Below are positions 42,326 through 49,661 of a stretch of 64,000 nt of DNA, piece after piece (within the stretch, counting starts at the first letter, position 1; each line of letters opens with the position of its first letter). The translations under genes and the position numbers were made by a program. Source of the stretch: Phaeacidiphilus oryzae TH49 (GTDB lineage Bacteria > Actinomycetota > Actinomycetes > Streptomycetales > Streptomycetaceae); the NCBI RefSeq assembly GCF_000744815.1, contig NZ_JQMQ01000004.1, positions 1-64,000 on the forward strand, written 5' to 3'. The notes under the pieces are model-generated. The model made no database searches. It saw nothing but the letters and a program-made list of their open reading frames with translations, and was not told where the DNA came from.

Positions 42326-43597
42326 TCAGCGCCCGCCCGCGGGCCGCGGACCCCCGCCGCCCGGCCGGTCCGTCGACCCCCGGACCACCAGCGTCGCCGG
42401 GAGGAGCAGCGAACGCGGGCCGCTCGCCGGGTGCCGGCCCGCCGCGGCCGGACCGGCGGTGAGGCTGTCCAGCAGCATCCGGGCGGCCTCCGCGCCCAGC
42501 TCGTGATGGGGGACGCGGACCGTGGTCAGCGGCGGGTGCATCTTGTCCAGGAACGGCATGTCGTTGAAGCCGACCACGCTGACGTCCCGCGGGCACTCCA
42601 GTCCGCGTTCGGCCAGCACGTCGTAGCAGCCCAGCGCGATCAGGTCGTTCCCGGCCACCACGGCGGTGAACTCCCGTCCGGCGTCCAGCAGTCCGCGCAG
42701 CGCGCGGGCCCCGTCCGGTTCGGTCCAGGCGGCGCACTCGGCGATCAGCTCCGGGGCGTCCGGCAGCCCGTGGTCGCGCAGCGCGTGCCGGAAGGCCCGC
42801 GCCCTGGCCACGCCGGTGGACGTGTCCCGGGGACCGGAGAGGTGGGCGATCCGGGTGTGCCCCAGCTCGACCAGATGCCGCACGGCGAGCGCCACCCCGC
42901 CGGCGTCGTCCCCGGTGACCAGCGGCACCGGCAGGCCCTCGGTGCGGCGGTTGACCAGCACCATGGTGACGCCCTGGGTGTGGAGGGCGTGCAGCAGCGG
43001 GTGGTCGAGCCGGGCGGTGGCCACGATCAGGCCCTCGACCTGGCGGGAGCGCAGCGCCTCGATCCGCGCCTGCTCCCGCTCGGGGACGTTGTCGGTGTTG
43101 ACCACCCAGGCGCTGTACCCGGCCGGGTCGAGGACGCTCTCGATGCCCCGCACGATCGGCGGGAAGAGGGGGTTCGTCAGGTCCGGGACGACCAGCCCGA
43201 CGGTCGCGGTGCGGGCCGTCTTGAGGCTGCGCGCGATCGGGTTCGGCTGGTAGCCGAGGGCCTCGGCGGCCCGGCGGACCCGGCGGGCGGTCTCGCCGCG
43301 GACCATCCGCCGGGTCTCCGGGTTCAGCGCCCGGGAGGCGGTGGCCGCGTGGACGCCGGCGGCCTCGGCCACGTCCCGGAGGGTCGGCGGGCGGCCGGGG
43401 GCGACGGGCTCGGCCCGCGCGGGACGGTCGGGGGAGCGCTCGGGGGAACGGTCGGCGGAGGGCCCGGAGGAGCGATCGGCGGAGACCGCGGCGGAGCGCT
43501 CGGCGGAGGCCGTGGCGGAGCGGTCGCGGGAGCGGTCGCCGGAGCGTCCGCGGGGGCCCTGCTGCCGGGGCAGGGCCGGGTGGTGGTCGGTCTGCAT
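42326..43597 (-). CDS. LacI-family transcriptional repressor
   Basis: 423 residues, longer than the usual 340. The first 65 residues are a disordered tail with about nine (D/E)RS units (for example ADRSPERSPDRP). The helix-turn-helix follows at about 72-92 (TLRDVAEAAGVHAATASRAL), then the hinge GYQPNPIARSLK. The type-1 periplasmic-like effector domain spans 130-405 (TATVGLVVPDLTNPLFPPI, VEGLIVATARLDHP, RIAHLSGPRDTSTG). ATG start. It is the last gene of the catabolic set and convergent with the importer. Matching palindromes at 37363, 37453, 46075 and 47238 are its likely operators. Confidence 0.9.
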   Translation of the reverse strand: MQTDHHPALPRQQGPRGRSGDRSRDRSATASAERSAAVSADRSSGPSADRSPERSPDRPARAEPVAPGRPPTLRDVAEAAGVHAATASRALNPETRRMVRGETARRVRRAAEALGYQPNPIARSLKTARTATVGLVVPDLTNPLFPPIVRGIESVLDPAGYSAWVVNTDNVPEREQARIEALRSRQVEGLIVATARLDHPLLHALHTQGVTMVLVNRRTEGLPVPLVTGDDAGGVALAVRHLVELGHTRIAHLSGPRDTSTGVARARAFRHALRDHGLPDAPELIAECAAWTEPDGARALRGLLDAGREFTAVVAGNDLIALGCYDVLAERGLECPRDVSVVGFNDMPFLDKMHPPLTTVRVPHHELGAEAARMLLDSLTAGPAAAGRHPASGPRSLLLPATLVVRGSTDRPGGGGPRPAGGR

Positions 43598-43626
43598 CTC
43601 TCCCTCTGGCGGTGTCCGACGGCGGC

Positions 43627-44919
43627 TCAGTAGGCGTTCGCGACGACCAGGTCCTGCGCCGGGAAGAGGGTGAGGACCCGGGCGCCCTCGGGGGTCACCA
43701 CGACCTCCTCCTCGATCCGGGCGGCCGAGAAGCCGTCGTCGGCCGGGCAGTAGGTCTCCAGCGCGAAGACCATCCCCGCGCGCAGCTCCACCGGTTCCCG
43801 CATGCTGTTCAGCCGGGAGATGATCGGCCGCTCATGGAGGCCGAGGCCCAGCCCGTGACCGAACTGCAGGCCGAACGCGGCCATCTCGTCCTCGAATCCG
43901 AACTCGGTGGCCGCCGGCCACAGCCGGGCGATCCGGTCGGTGGTCACCCCCGGCCGGACGGCGTCGATCGCGGCGTCCATCCACTCCCGCGCCCTGGTGT
44001 AGGCGTCGCGCTGGGAGGGGGTCGCGCTGCCCACCCCGAAGGTGCGGTAGTAGCAGGTGCGGTAGCCGTTGTAGGAGTGGATGATATCGAAGAAGGCCTG
44101 GTCGCCGGGGCGGATCAGGCGATCGGAGAAGTTGTGGGGATGCGGGTTGCAGCGTTCGCCGCTGACCGCGTTCACCGCCTCTACCTGGTCCGAACCGCCC
44201 GCGTACAGCCGCTGGTTGACCAGGGCGACGATCTCGTTCTCGCGGACTCCGGGCTTCAGCGCCTCCAGCACGTCCTGGTAGACCCCGTCCACCATCGCCG
44301 CCGCCTGGTTGAGCAGCGTGATCTCGTCCTGGGACTTGATCTCGCGGGCGTCCAGCATCAGTTGCTGGGCGTCCACCACCGTCAGCCCCTGCCGCTGCAT
44401 CTCGAAGAGGAACGGCGGTTCCACGATGTCCACCCCGACCGGGGCGCCGGCCAGGCCCGCGTCCCGCAGCAGCCCCTTGATCTCACGGACGGCCTCCGCC
44501 ATCAGCCCCGCGCTGGGGGCTATCGCCCCGCGCAGGCCGAGCATCCCGGCCCGGCAGTCGGCGGGGTCCAGCCAGGGGCTGTGCAGCCGGTGGTGGCGGG
44601 CGGCCGAGCCGAAGTCCCAGAGCTTGGGCGTGCCGCCGTCCCGGGTGAGGAGGGCGTAGCGGGTCATCTTGTCGCCGAGCGCGCCGCCGATCCAGGTCTG
44701 GGTGGTGTAGCGGATGTTGTAGAAGTCGAAGAGGAGGAAGGCGCCGCACTCGCCGGCGTCCAGGGCCGCCCGGGCGCGGGCCAGCCGGTGGTCGCGGAGG
44801 CGGTCGAAGTCCACCCGCTGCTCGTAGTCGACGGCCATGTGGCCCGGCGCGGGGACCGGTGCGGTGGGCGGGGCCGGCGCGGTCCGCGCGGCGCTCCGGG
44901 AGGACGCGGGGGCGGTCAC
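43627..44919 (-). CDS. M24-fold (Xaa-Pro peptidase/creatinase-like) hydrolase
   Basis: 430 residues. The creatinase amino-terminal domain is at about 35-190 and the pita-bread catalytic domain at 195-425. Of the usual five metal ligands D278 (FFDIIHSYNG), a histidine in QFGHGLGLGLH, E388 (FALETYC) and a glutamate in RIEEEVVV are present. The second aspartate position (GYxxDxTRTF in aminopeptidase P) is C289 in GYRTCYYRTF. Creatinase itself lacks metal, and DMSP lyase DddP also belongs to this fold, so the reaction need not be peptide cleavage. GTG start with aaggag eight bases upstream; overlaps the upstream dehydrogenase by four bases (gtga). Confidence 0.87.
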   Translation of the reverse strand: MTAPASSRSAARTAPAPPTAPVPAPGHMAVDYEQRVDFDRLRDHRLARARAALDAGECGAFLLFDFYNIRYTTQTWIGGALGDKMTRYALLTRDGGTPKLWDFGSAARHHRLHSPWLDPADCRAGMLGLRGAIAPSAGLMAEAVREIKGLLRDAGLAGAPVGVDIVEPPFLFEMQRQGLTVVDAQQLMLDAREIKSQDEITLLNQAAAMVDGVYQDVLEALKPGVRENEIVALVNQRLYAGGSDQVEAVNAVSGERCNPHPHNFSDRLIRPGDQAFFDIIHSYNGYRTCYYRTFGVGSATPSQRDAYTRAREWMDAAIDAVRPGVTTDRIARLWPAATEFGFEDEMAAFGLQFGHGLGLGLHERPIISRLNSMREPVELRAGMVFALETYCPADDGFSAARIEEEVVVTPEGARVLTLFPAQDLVVANAY

Positions 44920-46004
44920 GGCCGGTCTCCTTCGCCGTCGCCCGGGTCGGCGCCGTCTTCCGGGCCGGCGTCGAAGCCCCCGCCCTCGCCCGGTCCCTCG
45001 CCGAGGCCGTCGCCCGGTCCCTCGCCGGGACCGTCGCCGAGGCCGTCGTCCACCTCGACGTTCTCCGGGGCGAGGGTGAGGCCGGAGGCGGCGGCCTGCT
45101 GGTCGAGGAGGACGGCGAAGTCCTCGCCGGTGCGCCCGCCGCCGATGGTCGCCTGGACCAGCTGCGCGGTGGCGGCGGCCAGCGGCATCGGCACGCCGAG
45201 CTCCCGGGCCGCGTCCAGACCGAGGTCCAGGTCCTTGCGGAGCAGCGGCGGGGTGAAGGTCGGGGAGTAGTCGAGGTTGACGAAGGCCGGCGACTTGTAG
45301 CGGGTGAACGCCGAGCCCAGCACGCTGTCGTTGAGGAACTCCAGGAAGGCGTGGCGCGGGACCCCGCCCTTCTCGGCCAGCACGGTGATCTCCGCCAGGG
45401 ACTGGGTGACCACCCCGAGGAAGACGTTGTGGGCGATCTTCACCAGCCGGGCGGTGTCCCCCTCGCCGGCGTAGGTGGCCGCGCGTCCGATGGTGTGGAG
45501 CAGCGGGGAGACTCGCTCGTACGCCTTCTGCGGGCCGGAGACCACCAGGCTCAGCTTCCCGGCCTCGACCACCTTGGCGTTGCCGCTGACCGGTGCGGCC
45601 AGGAAGTCCGCGCCGGCCGCCGCGCAGGCCTCCCGGACCGCCGCCGAGGCCTCGGCGGAGACCGTGGAGCAGTCCACGACGACCGCCGGCACCGGGCCGG
45701 CCGGCGCCTGGCCGTCGGAGTGGATCAGGCCGTCCTCGCCGAGCAGCACCTCCTTGAGGTCCTCCGAGCCGGCCACCGTCGTGAAGACGACGTCCCGGTC
45801 CCGCAGTTCGGCGATGGAGTCGCGGACCTCGGCGCCGAACCGGCGCAGCGGCTCGGCCTTGGCGCGGGTGCGGTTCCACACCGCGAGGTCGTGGCCGGCC
45901 CGGGCCAGGCGCTCGGCCATCGCCGCGCCCATCCGGCCCGTACCGATCCAGCCGACGCGCAGCCGTTCCCGGTCGGTGTTCCGCGCTGAAGCCGAGTCCG
46001 CCAT
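44916..46004 (-). CDS. NAD(P)-dependent beta-hydroxyacid dehydrogenase family protein
   Basis: 362 residues. The Rossmann start GWIGTGRMGAAMAERLARAG has GxGxxG near residue 20. The substrate motif is AAPVSGNAKVVEAG and the catalytic-lysine region DTARLVKIAHNVFLGVV, as in 3-hydroxyisobutyrate dehydrogenase and glyoxylate/succinic-semialdehyde reductases. A tail of about 45 residues made of repeated (D/E)GPG(D/E)G units is unusual for the family and probably disordered. ATG start. First gene of the operon with the M24 enzyme and the LacI repressor; an operator-like palindrome lies at 46075-46086. Confidence 0.88.
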   Translation of the reverse strand: MADSASARNTDRERLRVGWIGTGRMGAAMAERLARAGHDLAVWNRTRAKAEPLRRFGAEVRDSIAELRDRDVVFTTVAGSEDLKEVLLGEDGLIHSDGQAPAGPVPAVVVDCSTVSAEASAAVREACAAAGADFLAAPVSGNAKVVEAGKLSLVVSGPQKAYERVSPLLHTIGRAATYAGEGDTARLVKIAHNVFLGVVTQSLAEITVLAEKGGVPRHAFLEFLNDSVLGSAFTRYKSPAFVNLDYSPTFTPPLLRKDLDLGLDAARELGVPMPLAAATAQLVQATIGGGRTGEDFAVLLDQQAAASGLTLAPENVEVDDGLGDGPGEGPGDGLGEGPGEGGGFDAGPEDGADPGDGEGDRP

Positions 46005-46074
46005 CTGACACCCTCTCCTCGTCCGGCTCTCCTCTTCCGGTGGGGGTACCGGGGGATTCCGGTAGGGGTAACTC

Positions 46075-46086
46075 GCAAACGATTGC
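46075..46086. promoter_or_regulatory. LacI-type operator O3 upstream of the dehydrogenase operon
   Basis: gcaaacgattgc followed by ctgcg. The core is the exact reverse complement of O1 at 37363-37376. It lies about 70 bases before the dehydrogenase start and just after the stop of the hydrolase gene, where the operon promoter should be. Confidence 0.7.
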
Positions 46087-46103
46087 CTGCGGCTGACGGT
46101 ATC

Positions 46104-47180
46104 TCACCCGTCGGCGTTCAGCCGTTCCGCCACCCAGTCCGCGGTGTACGGCCGGTGCCAGGGCGCGACGTTCGCGCAGCCGTGGTTGCCGCGCTCCAGC
46201 ATCAGCAGCTCGCCGTGCGGGGCGCTGTCCGCCAGCCGCTGGGCCTGCTGCCAGGGGAAGAGCCGGTCCTGCCGGCCGAAGACCACCAGCAGCGGGGCGG
46301 TGATCCGCTCGGCGTGACCGGCCAGGTCCAGGCCGAGCGCCAGGTCGCGGGCCTCCTTGGCGGAGCCGGAGCGGGACCGGACCCGGAAGGCGTCCTGGGT
46401 CAGCGGCGGTAGCCCCTCCCAGCATTCGCCGAGGTTGAACGGCCCGGCCAGGGCGACGCAGGCGCGGATCCGGCGCCCGGCGGCGGCCGCGACCCGAGGG
46501 GCGTAGTACCCGCCCAGGCTGACCCCCCAGACCGCGAGCCGGCGCGGGTCCACCCCCGGCTGGGCGGCCAGCGCGTCCAGCATCGCGGTGCCGGGCGCGG
46601 ACCAGTCGGCGCGGATCGGCAGGTCGTACTCGGCCTCGCCCTGGCCCGGTCCGTCCACGCTGAAGGTGGCCACCCCGCGCTCCAGGAAGGCCTGTTCGAC
46701 CAGGTGCTGCTCCTCCTTTGCCGAGTCCAGGCCGGAGAGCAGCAGGACCGCGCCGTGGTGCGGGCCCTCGCCGCCCGCTCCGCGCGGCAGCCGCAGGATG
46801 CCGGCCATCCTGCCGCCCTCGAAGGGGATCTCCACCCGACGGCCGGGCGGGTCCAGGTACGGCAGGGCGTCGTTACGGCAGGCCACCGCGCGGCGGTGGG
46901 CCGCCCGCAGCTGGTCCGGGTCCTGTACGAAGAGGAACTTGGCGAAGTGGTAGTAGACCGCGGCCCGGGAGAGGTGCTGACCCGCCGTCAGGGCGTGCCC
47001 GGCGGCCAGGGCCTCGCGGCCGAGCCGCTCGTGCTCGGCGGCCGCCTCGCACCAGGCGGCGCACCAGTCCGACCAGTTCCGGAGGTCGCGGGTGACCCGC
47101 TCGAAGTCGGAGACGGTCACGCCGTTGGTGGTGAATCGCGGCGCCCAGTTGGCCAGGGCGGAGGCTACTCGATCGTCCAT
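46104..47180 (-). CDS. Alpha/beta hydrolase with helical amino-terminal domain (dihydroxypseudooxynicotine-hydrolase-like)
   Basis: 358 residues. Residues 1-110 are helical (DWCAAWCEAAAEHERLG, HLSRAAVYYHFAKFL). The alpha/beta-hydrolase core has the nucleophile elbow GVSLGGYY near 220, an acid in VFGRQDRLFP near 300 and a histidine in ERGNHGCAN near 336. This layout matches 2,6-dihydroxypseudooxynicotine hydrolase, a C-C bond hydrolase of nicotine catabolism, and related esterases. ATG at 47180; an in-frame ATG at 47195 is equally possible. An operator-like site lies 58 bases upstream at 47238-47251. Substrate unknown. Confidence 0.85.
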   Translation of the reverse strand: MDDRVASALANWAPRFTTNGVTVSDFERVTRDLRNWSDWCAAWCEAAAEHERLGREALAAGHALTAGQHLSRAAVYYHFAKFLFVQDPDQLRAAHRRAVACRNDALPYLDPPGRRVEIPFEGGRMAGILRLPRGAGGEGPHHGAVLLLSGLDSAKEEQHLVEQAFLERGVATFSVDGPGQGEAEYDLPIRADWSAPGTAMLDALAAQPGVDPRRLAVWGVSLGGYYAPRVAAAAGRRIRACVALAGPFNLGECWEGLPPLTQDAFRVRSRSGSAKEARDLALGLDLAGHAERITAPLLVVFGRQDRLFPWQQAQRLADSAPHGELLMLERGNHGCANVAPWHRPYTADWVAERLNADG

Positions 47181-47237
47181 ACTCGCTCGTCCCATGACAG
47201 AGCACCGGCTTCCGGGTGGTCGTCGGGCAGTCGATCG

Positions 47238-47251
47238 TGCAAACGAGTGCA
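47238..47251. promoter_or_regulatory. LacI-type operator O4 upstream of the hydrolase
   Basis: tgcaaacgagtgca; its core gcaaacgagtgc matches O3 at 11 of 12 bases. It lies 58 bases upstream of the hydrolase start codon on the minus strand. Confidence 0.6.
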
Positions 47252-47291
47252 GAGTCACCGATCCCATCGGAGCTGTCAAGGCTCCTGGTCG

Positions 47292-47741
47292 TCAGTGCCG
47301 GGCGGCGGCCTCGCGGGCGGCGGTCAGATACCGCTCCACGGTCTCCAGCTCCGCCGGCGTGAACTCCGCTGCCGCGTCCACCAGTCCGCCGATCAGCGGG
47401 CCGAAGAAGGACCAGCCCAGCTCCTCGGCCCGCTCCTCGACCGAGAGGAGGACCCGCCGCCGGTCGGCCCGGTCGCGGGTGCGGGACACCAGGCCGAGCC
47501 GCTCCAGCCGGTCGAGCAGCGCGGTGACGCCCGCCGAGTTGAGCCGCAGCGCGGCACCGAGCCGCCCGGGGGTGGCGACCGTGCCGGCCCGGCCCGCGTC
47601 CATCAGGAAGATCAGCGCCCGCAGGTCGGTGGGGTGGAGGCCGTTGCGGGCCGCGAACTCGGCGCCGCGCAGGTCGAACTCCACGGTGACTGCGCGGAGG
47701 AGGTGCACCAGCCGCATGGCGGGCTTGAGGTCTTCACTCAC
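47292..47741 (-). CDS. MarR-family transcriptional regulator
   Basis: 149 residues with the winged helix at about 40-100: GLHPTDLRALIFLMDAG, TPGRLGAALRLNSAGVTALL, DRLERLGLVSRTRDRADRR. GTG start. Divergent from an alpha/beta hydrolase gene; a 15-bp palindrome lies between them and would let the regulator control both genes. MarR proteins respond to phenolic or oxidative ligands; the ligand here is unknown. Confidence 0.88.
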   Translation of the reverse strand: MSEDLKPAMRLVHLLRAVTVEFDLRGAEFAARNGLHPTDLRALIFLMDAGRAGTVATPGRLGAALRLNSAGVTALLDRLERLGLVSRTRDRADRRRVLLSVEERAEELGWSFFGPLIGGLVDAAAEFTPAELETVERYLTAAREAAARH

Positions 47742-47751
47742 TCGGCTAGTA

Positions 47752-47766
47752 TCTCGCTCAGCGAGA
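47752..47766. promoter_or_regulatory. Palindromic MarR-type operator
   Basis: tctcgct-c-agcgaga is a perfect 7+1+7 palindrome, extended on the left to tatctcgct. It lies 11 bases before the marR start and 31 bases before the hydrolase start, the place for a shared operator. Confidence 0.65.
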
Positions 47767-47796
47767 GATCTGGTCAATCCGATCCAGGGGGTAGCC

Positions 47797-48720
47797 ATGG
47801 CCGCAGCGCCCGGCGCACCGGACTTCTTCACCGCCTACGAGGCACTCCTCGCCCGCTGGCCCGCCGGCACCCGCGAGCTCGACGTGCCGACGCCGTACGG
47901 AAGCACCCGGGTGCACGCCTACGGGCCCGAGTCCGCCCCGCCACTGCTCCTCCTCCACGGCGGTGGCGCCACCGGAGGCGTCTGGTACCGGAACGCCCGC
48001 GCGCTGGGGGAGCGGTACCGGGTGCTGGCCGTCGACGTCCTCGGCGACGCCGGGCGCAGCGTCCGCTCCGGCCGCCCGCTGCGCCGCACCCCCGATCTGA
48101 TGGGCTGGCTGGACGCGCTGCTCGACGGCCTGGAGCTGTCCGGCGCGCATCTTCTCGGCCACTCCTACGGCGGCTGGATCGCCCTGAACTACGCCCTCCA
48201 CGCGCCCCGGAGGGTGAACCGGCTGGTGCTGCTCGATCCGACGCAGTGCTTCGCCGGCTACCGCCCGGCCTTCCTCCTCCGCTCGCTGCCCGCACTGCTG
48301 CGCCCCAGCACGGCGAGGGCACTCGCCCTGGTCGACCACGAGACCGCCGAGACCGCCGGCACCGAGACCGCCGGCACCGAGACCACCGGCACCCAGCCCG
48401 ACCCGGACGCCAGGCGGGTCTACGCCCTGGCGGCCGCCGGCTTCCCGGACCGCCGCCTGGTGGTCGGCCGCCGCCCGGACCCCTCCCGGCTGAGCGTCCC
48501 ACTGCTGGTCCTGCTGGCCGGCCGGAGCGGGGTGCACGACGTGGCGAAGGTCACCGCCCGGGCCCGAGCGGCCGTCCCGGACGCCGAGATCGAGACCCTC
48601 CCCGGGCTCGCCCACTTCTCGCTGCCGACCGCCCTGCCGGACCGCGCCCACCGGCGGATCGCGGACTTCCTCGGCGGAGTACGCGCCGGAGATGGAGATC
48701 ACGTGCCGGTTGCGGAGTGA
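47797..48720 (+). CDS. Alpha/beta-fold hydrolase
   Basis: 307 residues. Oxyanion motif LLLLHGGGATGGVWY lies near residue 48, the nucleophile elbow LLGHSYGGWIALNY near 122 and the late histidine PGLAHFSLPT near 272. A Thr/Glu/Ala repeat (TAETAGTETAGTETTGT) interrupts the cap region at about 181-198 and is encoded by 15-bp repeats. ATG start with aggggg upstream. Probably under control of the divergent MarR protein. Substrate unknown; an esterase or lactonase role is plausible. Confidence 0.85.
   Translation: MAAAPGAPDFFTAYEALLARWPAGTRELDVPTPYGSTRVHAYGPESAPPLLLLHGGGATGGVWYRNARALGERYRVLAVDVLGDAGRSVRSGRPLRRTPDLMGWLDALLDGLELSGAHLLGHSYGGWIALNYALHAPRRVNRLVLLDPTQCFAGYRPAFLLRSLPALLRPSTARALALVDHETAETAGTETAGTETTGTQPDPDARRVYALAAAGFPDRRLVVGRRPDPSRLSVPLLVLLAGRSGVHDVAKVTARARAAVPDAEIETLPGLAHFSLPTALPDRAHRRIADFLGGVRAGDGDHVPVAE
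48341..48390 (+). repeat. 15-bp tandem repeats inside the hydrolase gene
   Basis: About three copies of gagaccgccggcacc encode the TETAG repeats of the cap region. The unit length keeps the reading frame. Confidence 0.75.
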
Positions 48721-48806
48721 CGCCTCCCAGCGGCCGGCGGGGAACTGACGGTTCGTTAAAGTAGGTGTCGATCAACGGCGTTCAGCGTGGAAAGGCTGGT
48801 CCCGAG

Positions 48807-49661
48807 ATGGCCGAGACACCGAGGTGGATGCTGCCGGCGGACCATCAGCGGTCGCTCCAGGCCGAGCAGGCGGTGCCCGCCCCGCCGGTGGACCTGCGGA
48901 CCGACCAGCCGCACTCCGCCCGGGTCTACGACTACATCATCGGCGGCAAGACCAACTTCCCCGCCGACCGGGAGACCGCCGCCAAGTCCCTGGAGCGCTG
49001 GCCGGGCCTGCGCACCTCGATGCGGCTCAACCGCGCCTGCATGCGCCGGATCGCCCGCAGGCTGACCGAACTCGGGGCCCGTCAGTTCATGGACATCGGC
49101 ACCGGGATACCCACCTCGCCCAACCTCCACGAGGTGGTCCAGGCCGAGGCCCCGGAGGCGAGGATCGCCTACGTGGACAACGATCCCATCGTCCTCGCCC
49201 ACGCCCGCGCGCTGCTCAGCAGCACGCCGGAGGGCCGCACCGGCTACGTCCAGGCCGACATGCGGGACGTCGACGGCCTGCTCGCCGACCCCGTCCTCAA
49301 CGGCATCCTGGACCTCGGGCGGCCGATCGCGCTGACCCTGATCGCCGTCCTCCAGTTCGTCGAGGACGCCCACGGCCTGGTGCGGGCGCTCACCGAGCGG
49401 CTGCCCTCCGGCAGCCACCTCGCGCTCACCATCCCCACCGGCGAACTCGCCGCGGAGTCCCGGGCGCTGGCCGAGGAGTACACCGCCAACGGCATCCCGA
49501 TGTACCTCCGCAGCCGGGCCGAGGTCGAGGCGCTCTTCGAGGGCTTCGAGCTGCTCGGCCCCGGCATCGTCCCGATGACCCGCTGGGAGCCGGACCCCGG
49601 CGAGGAGCGGCTCCCCGACGACACCACCAACATGTACGCGGGGATGGGCGTCAAGCCGTAG
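48807..49661 (+). CDS. SAM-dependent methyltransferase, DUF574 family
   Basis: 284 residues. The family hallmark HSARVYDYIIGGKTNFPADR lies near residues 36-55, the SAM-binding strand FMDIGTGIPTSPNLHE near 94 and the acidic ribose contact AYVDNDPIVLAHARALL near 120. DUF574 proteins are numerous in streptomycetes with few known substrates. ATG start with aaagg upstream. Its stop codon overlaps the end of the convergent monooxygenase gene by 11 bases. Confidence 0.88.
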   Translation: MAETPRWMLPADHQRSLQAEQAVPAPPVDLRTDQPHSARVYDYIIGGKTNFPADRETAAKSLERWPGLRTSMRLNRACMRRIARRLTELGARQFMDIGTGIPTSPNLHEVVQAEAPEARIAYVDNDPIVLAHARALLSSTPEGRTGYVQADMRDVDGLLADPVLNGILDLGRPIALTLIAVLQFVEDAHGLVRALTERLPSGSHLALTIPTGELAAESRALAEEYTANGIPMYLRSRAEVEALFEGFELLGPGIVPMTRWEPDPGEERLPDDTTNMYAGMGVKP

